From: Flavobacteriales bacterium
GTDB taxonomy: Bacteria; Bacteroidota; Bacteroidia; Flavobacteriales_G; Salibacteraceae
Assembly: GCA_003499525.1 (NCBI GenBank)
Contig: DNTB01000073.1
Location: forward strand, 1-27,584
Length of the DNA: 27,584 bases
Direction: 5' to 3'
Shown piece after piece: positions 7,598 through 16,302 of this stretch. The position numbers and the translations under genes were made by a program. A model generated the notes under the pieces. That model made no database searches. It saw nothing but the letters and a program-made list of their open reading frames with translations, and was not told the DNA's origin. The first letter of the stretch is position 1; every line of letters begins with the position of its first letter.

Positions 7598-8950
7598 ATG
7601 TCAGAAAAAACAGAGGAACAGATAGAGAAATGGCTTAGGAAGCTTCAAAGAGAGAGCTGGCAACTTGAATTGTTAGTGTCTGCTTTTACCATCTTTCTTC
7701 TTCTTGCCGCCCAGCAAAACCTAGAAGAATTCATAATCAGCCTGGACTACGAATACTACGGTCCAGTGGGCATTCTGATCTTCTTTCTCGTGCTTATTCG
7801 GGCTTCTATCATTGCGCTTACTGTATTTCTTGTCCTTCACTTATTACTTCGGGGTTTCTGGATCGGTACCATAGGATTGCGTTCGGTTCAGTCAACCATT
7901 GATTTTGAGCGTCTCAACTATTCTCAGTATTTCAAAGAAAAACTCAAGAAAAAAGTCATTGGACTCGATCGCTTGGTCATTCTTCTCGATGAGCTATGTA
8001 GTGTCTTATTTTCTCTTTCCTTCCTCATTATATTCACGATAATCTCATTTGGTCTTTACTTTTTATTCCTGGTGAGTATTGGTGTTATATTGGATTTGAT
8101 ATTTGATGTTATAGGAATCGAAGCTGAAGGGGTTTCAACTATTTTTCCAATCTTCTTGGTTCTTGTTATTCTCCTTACAGGTGTGGTCTACCTGATAGAC
8201 TATTTCACCCTCGGGTTTTTTAAGAAATACCGGCGAATAAGTAAGGTATATTACCCAATATATAAGTTCTACAGTTTCATCACATTGAGTTTTATTTCGA
8301 GGAGTATTTATTACAGTCTGATTAGTAAATACTCCAAGAAAAGAATACGAATTCTTCTGACCTCATTCCTTCTGTTCGTTATTCTCACAAGTACGTTCAG
8401 CTTTGATCAGCAGATATTTTATCCTGATGAAGTAACAGAAGACGTGTTGCAAACCAATTACTACGATGACCAAAGAGATGAATCAGAGTATGTCGAGAAG
8501 GTGAGTCTGGAATCCAGATTCATCACTGGAGATTTCGTTTCGCTATTCATTCGATACAACCCCAGTGCAAACGAGCGAATTCAAAGTAATTGTAGCGACT
8601 TTAAGCCCTTAAAAAATGATGGAATCAATAGCAGTCTCAAGTTTGAGTTTGATAATGGGTTGAGCATAGGGTCTGAAAATATTGAAGATGAGGATAAAAA
8701 AATGCTGCTGCAATGCTTAACTGAATACTACGAAGTATCCATAAACGACTCAGTATGTGAGCATCTCAAATATCACTTTTATGAACATCCCTCAAAAAAT
8801 CAAAAAGGTATATTGACCGTGCTTTCAACAGATCAATTCAGAAGAGGTGAGAATGTAATTCTTGTGAAAACAAATTATATCGATTCCGATGATTCTGTTT
8901 TCGTTTCAAAAGATTATGCCCATATACCGGTCTGGATATCAAAGGAGTAA
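7598..8950 (+). CDS. Large multi-pass membrane protein of unknown function
   Basis: A 450-residue protein. Residues 1-23 are charged and cytoplasmic-looking (MSEKTEEQIEKWLRKLQRES). Membrane segments follow at about 25-42, 55-90 (probably two), 132-172 (probably two), 178-206 and 248-266. The final ~180 residues are soluble and acidic, with few hydrophobic runs, and would form one extracytoplasmic or cytoplasmic domain. No lipobox, ATPase motif or catalytic signature is recognised. The ATG at 7598 is the natural start of the frame. It lies 66 bases before a second membrane-protein gene on the same strand and could share its transcript. Function unknown. Confidence 0.75.
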   Translation: MSEKTEEQIEKWLRKLQRESWQLELLVSAFTIFLLLAAQQNLEEFIISLDYEYYGPVGILIFFLVLIRASIIALTVFLVLHLLLRGFWIGTIGLRSVQSTIDFERLNYSQYFKEKLKKKVIGLDRLVILLDELCSVLFSLSFLIIFTIISFGLYFLFLVSIGVILDLIFDVIGIEAEGVSTIFPIFLVLVILLTGVVYLIDYFTLGFFKKYRRISKVYYPIYKFYSFITLSFISRSIYYSLISKYSKKRIRILLTSFLLFVILTSTFSFDQQIFYPDEVTEDVLQTNYYDDQRDESEYVEKVSLESRFITGDFVSLFIRYNPSANERIQSNCSDFKPLKNDGINSSLKFEFDNGLSIGSENIEDEDKKMLLQCLTEYYEVSINDSVCEHLKYHFYEHPSKNQKGILTVLSTDQFRRGENVILVKTNYIDSDDSVFVSKDYAHIPVWISKE

Positions 8951-9016
8951 AAAGAATAGCCCTGAAAAACATAAACTATTTTTAATGAATTCCTCCTATA
9001 CATTCACATTAGTTCA

Positions 9017-9691
9017 ATGAATGCATTTTACGAATTAAACCGTGTGCTTCAATGGCTCGTTGCATTGCTTATGCTTGTTATGGCGGGAGGTGTCACGTAT
9101 TTATGGTTTGAGCTGTTTGAGAACAACTTAGTCATGTTGTTTTTGATTTTCGTTATTACTCCGGTATTACAGTTTCTTATAGCACCAAGCATGAAGCTCA
9201 TAGGTATGTATCGATATGTTTCTCCTATGCTTTTGATCTATGCGCCGAATAAAAAGAAATTCGATCTGCACAACGGAACTTCCTTTGATTACATTTTTAT
9301 CTATCCGAAAAAGGGGAGAAGAGTACGATGGCAGAACCTAATGCTGCACTACTACCTGGAAGGCCTGCTTGCCATCGTTGATGAAATAGAACAAAAGAAA
9401 ATTCCCGAGACTATAGAAATCAGAGGGAGTTCGTATTTCTTTAGCAGCAGAACAGCGCAGAAATTGGGATTTGACGTCAAAACGGCACCAATGGCTGAAA
9501 AATTGAATATCCTCATCAACTACCTTGATTTACTTTGGATGTATTCATTAGCAAATGGGAGATTTAGTTTGCCGAAGCTCAATGTCATAAAAACCGCCAC
9601 GACCACTGGAAAAAGACTTGCAGAGAACAGAGGCGAATTGGAAAGAATGAACCGGATCTTATCGAATAGAATGACAGCTACGAGACAATGA
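9017..9691 (+). CDS. Conserved membrane protein, copy A of a family present twice in this window
   Basis: A 224-residue protein with two N-terminal membrane segments (about 12-32 and 37-58) and a soluble C-terminal domain of about 160 residues. It is clearly paralogous to the protein at 17831: shared blocks include YAPNKKKFDLHNGTSFDY (here; FDL is YDL in the other), KIPETIEIRGSSYFFSSRTA, QKLGF, AEKLNI and NYLDLLWMYS. I do not recognise the family. The invariant HNGTSFDY and RGSSYFF blocks could be active-site or ligand-binding residues, but nothing proves it. The stop overlaps the next gene's start in ATGA, so production is coupled to the methyltransferase. Confidence 0.8.
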   Translation: MNAFYELNRVLQWLVALLMLVMAGGVTYLWFELFENNLVMLFLIFVITPVLQFLIAPSMKLIGMYRYVSPMLLIYAPNKKKFDLHNGTSFDYIFIYPKKGRRVRWQNLMLHYYLEGLLAIVDEIEQKKIPETIEIRGSSYFFSSRTAQKLGFDVKTAPMAEKLNILINYLDLLWMYSLANGRFSLPKLNVIKTATTTGKRLAENRGELERMNRILSNRMTATRQ

Positions 9692-10275
9692 AGGGCAAAT
9701 ACTATCATACCGAGGAGTCGGTGCAGGAATACATTAAACTGGCCAAAGACGTAAACAGCGGCGAGTTGATCGAAAAGTTGAAAGAGCTTCTGCCCATTGA
9801 TTCACGATTATTGGAATTGGGCTCGGGGCCGGGAACAGATTGGCGCATCCTTAATGAAACCTATAAGGTAACGGGATCCGATCATTCATCCCTTTTCGTT
9901 GCGCATCTCAAAAAAAGCAACCCCGGAGGTACTTTTTTCGAATTGGATGCGGCAACCCTTTTGTCTGATCTAAAATTTGAAGGAATCTATTCCAATAAGG
10001 TACTGCACCATTTACTAACAGATAAACTGAAACATTCGATTCGCAGGCAACATGCTATTCTTGAACCTAAAGGCATCATTTGCCATTCCTTTTGGAAAGG
10101 TGAAGGCAGCGAAGTATTTAAAGGAATGTTCGTAAACTACCACAATGAGGAATCGCTGACAAAGCTGTTTGAGCCTCATTTCAATATCCTTTCGCTCGAA
10201 GCTTATTCTGAATTTGAAGTATCCGATTCGCTTGTTCTTATCGCAAGAAAAGCGAAGGAATTCAGAAATCTGTGA
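9688..10275 (+). CDS. Class I SAM-dependent methyltransferase
   Basis: A 195-residue protein with the SAM-binding motif I LLELGSGPGTDW (residues 41-52), an acidic residue at the end of strand 2 (VTGSDHS, Asp 65) and a motif around FEGIYSNKVLHHLL. The fold is the small Methyltransf_11/25 type; the substrate is not evident. There is no signal peptide, so it is cytoplasmic. Its ATG overlaps the stop of copy A of the unknown membrane family by four bases (ATGA), the strongest functional hint available: the methyl acceptor may be linked to that protein or its product. It ends convergently, 40 bases from the SDR gene. Confidence 0.85.
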   Translation: MKGKYYHTEESVQEYIKLAKDVNSGELIEKLKELLPIDSRLLELGSGPGTDWRILNETYKVTGSDHSSLFVAHLKKSNPGGTFFELDAATLLSDLKFEGIYSNKVLHHLLTDKLKHSIRRQHAILEPKGIICHSFWKGEGSEVFKGMFVNYHNEESLTKLFEPHFNILSLEAYSEFEVSDSLVLIARKAKEFRNL

Positions 10276-10315
10276 GAAAGTGCTGAGTCTTAAATAGGAA
10301 TGCAGAAAGACTAGC

Positions 10316-11290
10316 CTAAAACTCGAATTTTCCAACGGCTTTTTCGCAACCTTCCCAATTAATGCGGATGTTCGATGCATCCAGCAGTAATTCTTCTGGT
10401 TCAATCCGATCGGGATAGCCCGTCCATTGTTCCGGTCCGAAAAAATCTCCTGCTTTGGCTTCTGGATCCATTGCCGCTCGAATGATACCTGTGGCACCAT
10501 CTTCGGCCGTTTGTGCCTGGTTCATAAAGTCCGAATCGGCATCCATACCGCCGTCGGCGGCCGTAGTCACCTGCAGATTGGTAAGCGCCAAACCGGGATG
10601 CGCTAGAAAGGGGAGGACATTGTTTATTTCCGCATTTTGTAGTTTCTCTTTTAGGCCGTAGGTGAATACAGCATTGGCGAGCTTGGTTTGGTGGTAGCGC
10701 TCCCATCGGGGACTGCGAAATGGGTTTTCGGGATCGTCCGAAACATCACCGCCTAGATTGCCGCCATTTTTCCCGAAGTACTCGGGTTTGAGTGGGCCGC
10801 CCAGTCTGGCCATAGAACTGTGGTTCACAATACGCCCTTCTTTACTTTTCTTTAATAGTGGGAACAATTCTTTGGTTAGCAAGAAATGAGACAGCACATT
10901 GGTCTGCATCTGCACATCATATCCATCCACAGTAGCCTGATCTTTCATGGCCATGACTCCAGCGTTGTTCACCAGTACATCCAATACATTGTGATTCGTT
11001 TTAATGGTATCAATGGCTGATCGCACACTGTCCAGGTTTTGTAGGTCACATGCTATTGCCGTGAATGATCCGTCAGGCACTTCGTCTTGCAATCGTCGGA
11101 GGGACGACTGTGCTCGTTCGCTTTTTCGGTTGAGCAGAATCACTTTCGCCCCTTTTTTGGCCAATTCGCGCGCGCACACATAGCCTGTACCGCTTGTTGT
11201 TCCTGTAACGGCGACGACTTTTCCCGTCATGTCCTGTCCATGATTCTTAAGGACGTTTTCTAAATGCTGTGTTTTAATGTGATCGGTCAT
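10316..11290 (-). CDS. Short-chain dehydrogenase/reductase (retinol-dehydrogenase-like)
   Basis: A 324-residue NAD(P)-dependent oxidoreductase. The Rossmann motif is VTGTTSGTG (residues 28-36), with NNAG at 108-111, catalytic Ser in NHSSMA (about 158) and YHQTK giving Tyr 199 and Lys 203. Length and the wording DVLVNNAGVMA and QTNVLSHFLLT fit the extended retinol dehydrogenase/WWOX-like SDR group rather than the 250-residue classical type. Basic residues after strand 2 (LLNRKSERA) point to NADP(H). No signal peptide. The substrate cannot be inferred. It is a single transcription unit with its own promoter. Confidence 0.9.
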   Translation of the reverse strand: MTDHIKTQHLENVLKNHGQDMTGKVVAVTGTTSGTGYVCARELAKKGAKVILLNRKSERAQSSLRRLQDEVPDGSFTAIACDLQNLDSVRSAIDTIKTNHNVLDVLVNNAGVMAMKDQATVDGYDVQMQTNVLSHFLLTKELFPLLKKSKEGRIVNHSSMARLGGPLKPEYFGKNGGNLGGDVSDDPENPFRSPRWERYHQTKLANAVFTYGLKEKLQNAEINNVLPFLAHPGLALTNLQVTTAADGGMDADSDFMNQAQTAEDGATGIIRAAMDPEAKAGDFFGPEQWTGYPDRIEPEELLLDASNIRINWEGCEKAVGKFEF

Positions 11291-11329
11291 AAGATCATTT
11301 TTGTTTTATTCAATTGGGCAGACTTGCTC

Positions 11330-11337
11330 CAAAGGTA
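11330..11337 (-). promoter_or_regulatory. -7 element for the SDR gene
   Basis: Read on the minus strand this is TACCTTTG, an exact match to TAnnTTTG, placing the transcription start about 30 bases before the ATG at 11290. No good TTG -33 element is found at the usual spacing. Confidence 0.4.
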
Positions 11338-11498
11338 GGCGAAGGATTGGGTTTTGTGTTGTCTGTTTGTTTCTTAAAGAAGAATATCCATAAAACACGA
11401 CTACATTAATTCATACGTAGAAATTTGTGTTTCTCGATATATTCAACCTAACTGCAAATACAGGATTTCGTTGTGTTCCAGGGGTTAGAAATAACAGA

Positions 11499-12884
11499 TC
11501 AATAAACAACCAGCCTCCTTGAAATAAGGTTGTCTTCAACCAGCGCGGTTATTATATATGTGCCGTGGGCTAATCGACTGCTATTAAATGAATAAGAGTT
11601 CGATCCGACCTTTTCTCGAAACACTTCTTTCCCGCTCAAGTCCAATATTTGGACTTGTTTAATTGCTTTATCCGAAAGGAGTTGGATTCTATCATTAGTC
11701 GGATTTGGATACACGGAGAGCGTTGTATTCTGTTCTTCAATAAAATCGTTGCTCAACATGACGTTTTTGTGCACGCTCAACTTATAGGTCCAGACTAAAT
11801 CCACTAGTGAATCTTGATCAAGATTGGCGGCATGTACCGTTGTGCATGCATCACCTGCAGCGTAGTCTCCCTGATGAATGATTTCAGAAGTAGGGAATGA
11901 GCCGGAGCCATCATTGAAATAGCAGATGACCCTATTTGCAGAATTGGGTTGAACTGCCAATAAGTCTTCGAAACTATCCCCATCAATATCAGCAAGGAAA
12001 ACACCATTAAATTGTAGCTGAACCGCAGAGGAGTCTATAATTGATAGAAAACTAAAAAAGCCATTGCCATTGTTTTTGTAAGCGGTAAGACTAAAATTGG
12101 AGTGGTTGCATTCAATTAAATCGTTCAACCCATCCCCGTCAAGATCCTTTAAAAGCACGACAAATTTCAAACCAATCGGAACAATTTTATTTAAAGAATC
12201 GGTTCTAAATGTATCCAGTTGGAGCGTTCCAGAATTATTCATAAATACCTGAAGGCCAACACCGCCTATGATAACGTCTTCGAAACCGTCCTGATTAATA
12301 TCGGCGAGCGCAAAATCGTAGAATTCAGTTGCATAGGGAATACTTGGATGCTCAACCTTTGTAAAGGAGAGGTTCCCGTCATTGTAATAGGTAAACAAAT
12401 CTTGTGCATCCCCAGTAGCAACAATATCATTATCTCCGTCCTTATCTATATCAACTATTTTGCATTGTGCAGGGGATAGGAATGTGTCCAGAATCTGCAG
12501 GTTTGAAAAACTACCGTTGTTGTTTATGGCGTACCCAACTACGGAATCGGCTTGATTTCCAGTTAGAACGATATCGTTCCAACCGTCATTATTTAAATCT
12601 CCGACGTCAAAACAAAATGTTTGATTCAAAAAGCTGGGGGTCAGGATCGGAGTTCTGGATCCGAAATTGCCTTGACCTAGATTGTAATAAACTGAAACAC
12701 GGGCGTTCGAGTTTGCTTTTTGACTGACTACAATGTCGTTCAAGTTATCATTGTTCATATCCGCACACAACGTATAGGTGGTGGCTATTATATTGCTGTC
12801 GATGATTTCTCTGGGGCCAAATTGAGAGAAGGCCTGTAAAAAGCTTAATGTACTGGAAATCAAAAAAATAAATCGTGACATCAT
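11499..12884 (-). CDS. FG-GAP/VCBS-repeat protein with T9SS C-terminal sorting domain
   Basis: A 461-residue secreted protein. The start at 12884 gives the signal peptide MMSRFIFLISS to LQAFSQ; the frame extends to 12983 but with no signal-like sequence before that. The body has seven blade repeats with the calcium-binding D-x-[DN]-x-D-G pattern: DMNNDNLNDIVV, DLNNDGWNDIVL, DIDKDGDNDIVA, DINQDGFEDVII, DLDGDGLNDLIE, DIDGDSFEDLLA and NLDQDSLVDLVW, consistent with an integrin-like seven-bladed propeller. The last ~75 residues are a type IX secretion sorting domain (LSVYPNPTNDRIQLL, VQILDLSGKEVF, LAHGTYIITAL, RRLVVY). It is therefore exported and attached to the cell surface, or released. No catalytic domain is present, so adhesion or scaffolding is likely. 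Confidence 0.9.
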   Translation of the reverse strand: MMSRFIFLISSTLSFLQAFSQFGPREIIDSNIIATTYTLCADMNNDNLNDIVVSQKANSNARVSVYYNLGQGNFGSRTPILTPSFLNQTFCFDVGDLNNDGWNDIVLTGNQADSVVGYAINNNGSFSNLQILDTFLSPAQCKIVDIDKDGDNDIVATGDAQDLFTYYNDGNLSFTKVEHPSIPYATEFYDFALADINQDGFEDVIIGGVGLQVFMNNSGTLQLDTFRTDSLNKIVPIGLKFVVLLKDLDGDGLNDLIECNHSNFSLTAYKNNGNGFFSFLSIIDSSAVQLQFNGVFLADIDGDSFEDLLAVQPNSANRVICYFNDGSGSFPTSEIIHQGDYAAGDACTTVHAANLDQDSLVDLVWTYKLSVHKNVMLSNDFIEEQNTTLSVYPNPTNDRIQLLSDKAIKQVQILDLSGKEVFREKVGSNSYSFNSSRLAHGTYIITALVEDNLISRRLVVY

Positions 12885-13180
12885 GATTTCGAAATGATGA
12901 GTTTGGATAACAGAAAAGGAGAAATGGTGAAATGAAGATAATAAGTTAATCGATATACCAAACATTATAGAGCATGTTGCCAATTATCAATCATGCATTC
13001 ATGCAGATAATTTGATGGCAAAAACGAACATATCAACGGATAAAACAAATGGCCGGATAACCCTTTGAGTCTTTCGACAACATCAGGTAGGGAAATCCAG
13101 AACAGATCCTCCGTTCATCAAAAAAGTCGTCTTCGAAATAGTTTTTTGGATCATCTTGATGCCTTGAAAAAAGAGAAAGA

Positions 13181-13516
13181 ATGAAGAAAATATATCTCAT
13201 TTTGACGGTAATTGGATTTATTGCTCCCACCATACTTGTGCTCATGGAGTCGATTGAAACCGGAAATATCCTTTTGTATCTGAACCCTTTGGCTACTATT
13301 GAAGGCATGTTTTCGAATCGCATTTCAACCATATTTATGATAGACTTGCTATTCGCGGTACTCGTGTTTTTTATCTGGAGCTACAGCGAGGCAAAACGTC
13401 TTCAAATCACACGAATTTGGGTAGTTTGGATCTTGACTATGCTGTTTGGAATAGCTGGAGGATTCCCCTTGTTTTTATACCTCCGGGAGGATAAACTTTC
13501 TTTCAACAAGGACTGA
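13181..13516 (+). CDS. DUF2834 membrane protein
   Basis: A 111-residue protein with three hydrophobic segments (about 4-22, 50-66 and 78-98). The pattern of a helix with an acidic residue (FMIDLLFAVLVFF), a short basic loop (SEAKRLQITRIW) and a closing GFPLFLYLRE matches the DUF2834 family of small integral membrane proteins, whose function is not known. The minus-strand frame at 13033-13332 overlaps it but lacks family features. It precedes a DoxX-like gene by about 50 bases on the same strand and the two may be co-transcribed. Confidence 0.8.
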   Translation: MKKIYLILTVIGFIAPTILVLMESIETGNILLYLNPLATIEGMFSNRISTIFMIDLLFAVLVFFIWSYSEAKRLQITRIWVVWILTMLFGIAGGFPLFLYLREDKLSFNKD

Positions 13517-13567
13517 AACCGAATTTTTAATGGATTATTGCCACGTAAATACCTGAACAAGTGCATT

Positions 13568-13930
13568 ATGAATTCAAAAGTCAATAAAATTACCTATTAC
13601 GTTTCTACAGGACTGCTTTCGGCAATGGCCCTAATGTCTGCAGGCATGTACTTTTTTGATTACCCAAATGTTGCCGAAGAGATTGCACGACTTGGATATC
13701 CCACCTATATTATTTATCCACTTGCGGTATTGAAAGTTTTGGGTATAACGGCCATCTGGACCAACTTTTCCAGCCGACTCAGAGAGTGGGCCTATGCAGG
13801 TTTTTTCTTCAATTTTGTGCTAGCCATGGGGGCGCACATTGCAGTGAATGATGGCGATCAATATGGTGCTTTAGCTGCGTTGATTCTATTGGCTTTGTCC
13901 TATTTTTTTGGAAACCGAGTGAAGCGATAG
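13568..13930 (+). CDS. DoxX-like membrane protein
   Basis: A 120-residue protein with four membrane segments, typical of the DoxX-like (DoxX_2) family: GLLSAMALMSAGMYFF, LGYPTYIIYPLAVLKVLGI, WAYAGFFFNFVLAMGAH and GALAALILLALSYFF. The start at 13568 (MNSKVNK) is preferred to the in-frame ATG at 13538, which adds a charged, non-homologous stretch. Members are often linked to redox balance, but many, like this one, have no assigned role. It lies between DUF2834 and the acid phosphatase gene. Confidence 0.82.
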   Translation: MNSKVNKITYYVSTGLLSAMALMSAGMYFFDYPNVAEEIARLGYPTYIIYPLAVLKVLGITAIWTNFSSRLREWAYAGFFFNFVLAMGAHIAVNDGDQYGALAALILLALSYFFGNRVKR

Positions 13931-13998
13931 TTTCGGGGATTTCTTGGCGAAATCTGAGCCTCTGTTTTGGTAATATTTTGGAGATGAAATTGAGAAAT

Positions 13999-14808
13999 AT
14001 GAAAAAGAGCCTCCTTTTTTTGAGTTTATTGGTAACTGTTTTGAGCTGTTCTGCTCCTAATAAGCAGGAAAGACCAGTCGAAAAGGTAAAGGACTCCATA
14101 CGAGAGCATTCCGTGTTATCGGTATTGTGGCAGCAGCATGCTGCTGAGTACAGGGCACTCTGCCATCAGGCTTTTAATATGGCTCGGTGGAATATCGAAA
14201 TCAGAAAGGAGCTTTCTGATAAGCCTTTCGCGATCATTGCGGACATCGACGAAACAGTTCTGGACAACAGTCCATACAACGGCATGCTGATCATACAGGA
14301 TATAGAGTTCGATAAAAACGACTGGATCGAGTGGGGAAAGCTGGAAAGCGCCGAAGCCGTTCCGGGAGCTGTAGCATTCTTCAATTTTGCCGATTCAATG
14401 GGAATTGAAGTGTTCTATATTTCGAATCGATACGATGTTCAGCGGGCAGAAACCCTAAGCAACCTGAGGAAACTCAACCTGCCAAACGCAGATTCAAATC
14501 ATGTTTTCCTGAAGACGAGGACCAGTGCAAAGCAGGAACGAAGAGACCGGGTTTTGGCTGACTACGAAGTCCTCATGTATTTGGGCGATAATCTTTCCGA
14601 TTTTTCATCGGTTTTTGACAATCAGAACAACTCGAAACGAAACGAGCTCGTTGAAGAATTAAAGGCCTCTTTCGGGTCTACCTTTATCGTATTTCCGAAT
14701 GCCATGTACGGCGATTGGGAATCACGGGGAATTTACGAAAGCAATAGAGATTGGACAGATCAGCAACGCGATTCGATAAGGCAGGCTAAGTTAGTCACGT
14801 ACAAGTGA
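13999..14808 (+). CDS. 5'-nucleotidase/acid phosphatase lipoprotein of the e(P4) family
   Basis: A 269-residue HAD-superfamily phosphatase anchored as a lipoprotein (signal MKKSLLFLSLLVTVLSC, Cys 17). Catalytic motifs are visible: IADIDETVLDN (nucleophile Asp 82 and Asp 84), the Ser/Asn turn FYISNR (about 139-144), Lys 178 in TSAKQERRD and the metal-binding GDNLSDF (Asp 197, Asp 201). This is the bacterial acid phosphatase/5'-nucleotidase e(P4) arrangement, which removes phosphate from nucleotides and other monoesters outside the cytoplasmic membrane and allows nucleoside uptake. Three in-frame starts exist (TTG 13978, ATG 13984, ATG 13999); the last gives the best signal peptide. Mg2+ dependence is family knowledge. 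Confidence 0.9.
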   Translation: MKKSLLFLSLLVTVLSCSAPNKQERPVEKVKDSIREHSVLSVLWQQHAAEYRALCHQAFNMARWNIEIRKELSDKPFAIIADIDETVLDNSPYNGMLIIQDIEFDKNDWIEWGKLESAEAVPGAVAFFNFADSMGIEVFYISNRYDVQRAETLSNLRKLNLPNADSNHVFLKTRTSAKQERRDRVLADYEVLMYLGDNLSDFSSVFDNQNNSKRNELVEELKASFGSTFIVFPNAMYGDWESRGIYESNRDWTDQQRDSIRQAKLVTYK

Positions 14809-14942
14809 TGGATCGAAAATGAACATAGATTTCACTGGTCTGGTGAAGCAATATGCCATAAGATTACATTAACCTATTCTTTCAAGGGTTTCATAGGATG
14901 TGGCACGTTCATTTCGTACTTTTAGAAGAATAATGCTGGAAT

Positions 14943-16166
14943 ATGGAATCGGTCCCGAAATACATAGGAAACACAAAGAGCAAAGAACTTCACATTGCGG
15001 ATTGCTATACAGTGAGGAATATGTATCACAGCAACCAAAGGCCGTTTCAAGATATCAATCAGGCCGTACTGGCGGGTTATGACTTCTGCGGGCATTGCTT
15101 GCCTCAGTATGGCATCGACACCAACGAACCTAAAGAGGCATCCTACTTTTTCGGACATTTTTACGCGAAGACTTCAATCAATGCGCCTCAAACAATAAAT
15201 AATACTGAATTGGAACCAGGCTGCTCCATAGAACTCTTTGTGTCGCTGCATCAAAATGTCTTTGAAGATGGCCAGTGGATGCTACAACCTGTATCCCATC
15301 ATAAAGTCGATGTTTTGTCTAATCGTATGGATTTTGAGACGAAAAAAACCGGAGACGATGGTATCGCGCATTGGACCCCAAGTCTTTCTGAACAGGCTTC
15401 TCCGGGAAACATAAACTTTCAAGCGGAAACTAATATTGGCAAAGATTTGATCTGGGGCACTCAAAATCGAGGAACCTTAAACTTTAGTGTGCCAAATGAA
15501 ATCAAGTTCAGCGAAGGACAGCGTTTAGAATTTGATCATGAAACCCGAATTCATTTCCAACTGTTGAAGAGAAAAACCATTCAGGCGGATGTGTTTCGAG
15601 GGCACACGGAAAATGAGTTTACCCACATTAAGGAATTAAGGAGATTTGAGGATGGGCCTTTGCCCGAAGGTGAGCATTTCTTATTCTGGGATGGAACCAC
15701 CGAACATGACCCGGAAAAGCACAAGCAAGTTGATCGAGGGGTGTACAAGATAGTCCTCCAAGGAACGAAAGGAGACCGCGATCGAGCTGCACGTTACTTA
15801 TATAAGAAAAAGGGCAGTGTATTGGTTGATGAACCAGAAGTAGTTGACCCATTGATATCCCATATAACGTTCGGGACGAACCCATTTAGCAACAAGTCAA
15901 AAACAACCATTCGGTTTACACTGGCTAAAAAGGCAATGGTCAATATCCACATTCAACATCGAAATTGGAGGTTTAAGGGCGACTGCTTGAAAGAATTAGT
16001 TCGAAACAAAACGTTTGAGGCCGGGAGTCATAGCGTGACATGGAATGGGACCAACAACGCCGGGGGGCAGGTTTCATTGGGCGCATACAAAATTCGAATA
16101 AAGGCTAACGATCAGCAATGGATAAAAGGAGGACTGTGGAAAAAGGCCGTGTGGAATGTGGACTAA
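14943..16166 (+). CDS. Protein with an Ada-like Cys/His motif and FlgD-like Ig domains
   Basis: A 407-residue protein without signal peptide or membrane segment. Residues 6-57 resemble the zinc motif of Ada-type and nuclease-tail domains: YIGNTKSKELHIADC, then AGYDFCGHCLPQYG, giving possible ligands His 17, Cys 21, Cys 49 and Cys 52. A middle region (about 60-210) is beta-rich and unrecognised. Two FlgD/CHU-like Ig units follow: one around 238-280 (LFWDGTTE ... GVYKIVLQG) and one around 315-400 (FTLAKKAMVNIHIQ, VTWNGTNNAGGQ, GAYKIRIKAN). FlgD-type Ig domains usually sit in exported proteins, so the absence of a signal is odd. It may be cytoplasmic, or exported by an unrecognised route. Function unknown. 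Confidence 0.72.
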   Translation: MESVPKYIGNTKSKELHIADCYTVRNMYHSNQRPFQDINQAVLAGYDFCGHCLPQYGIDTNEPKEASYFFGHFYAKTSINAPQTINNTELEPGCSIELFVSLHQNVFEDGQWMLQPVSHHKVDVLSNRMDFETKKTGDDGIAHWTPSLSEQASPGNINFQAETNIGKDLIWGTQNRGTLNFSVPNEIKFSEGQRLEFDHETRIHFQLLKRKTIQADVFRGHTENEFTHIKELRRFEDGPLPEGEHFLFWDGTTEHDPEKHKQVDRGVYKIVLQGTKGDRDRAARYLYKKKGSVLVDEPEVVDPLISHITFGTNPFSNKSKTTIRFTLAKKAMVNIHIQHRNWRFKGDCLKELVRNKTFEAGSHSVTWNGTNNAGGQVSLGAYKIRIKANDQQWIKGGLWKKAVWNVD

Positions 16167-16302
16167 ATCGGCTTCCTATCGCTTAGAAAGCTGCTCTTGG
16201 TACTGTATATTTTGGGCACTTTTTATAAAGGGCTACAGAACTGAAATATATCGACTGGCTCGAATAAAAGAGATATTTACGCACAAATTCTATTTTTAGG
16301 CC

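Noticed and set aside
10015..10706. Minus-strand frames at 10015-10500 and 10401-10706
   Set aside because: They are antisense or shifted readings of the methyltransferase and SDR genes, with low-complexity, Arg/Ser-rich products.
13033..13332. Minus-strand frame of 99 codons
   Set aside because: It overlaps the DUF2834 gene, has no family features, and is the antisense shadow of that gene and its leader.
14900..15158. Short frames on both strands before the Ada-like/Ig protein
   Set aside because: They overlap its start in other frames and show no conserved features; the ATG at 14943 explains the Cys/His motif.
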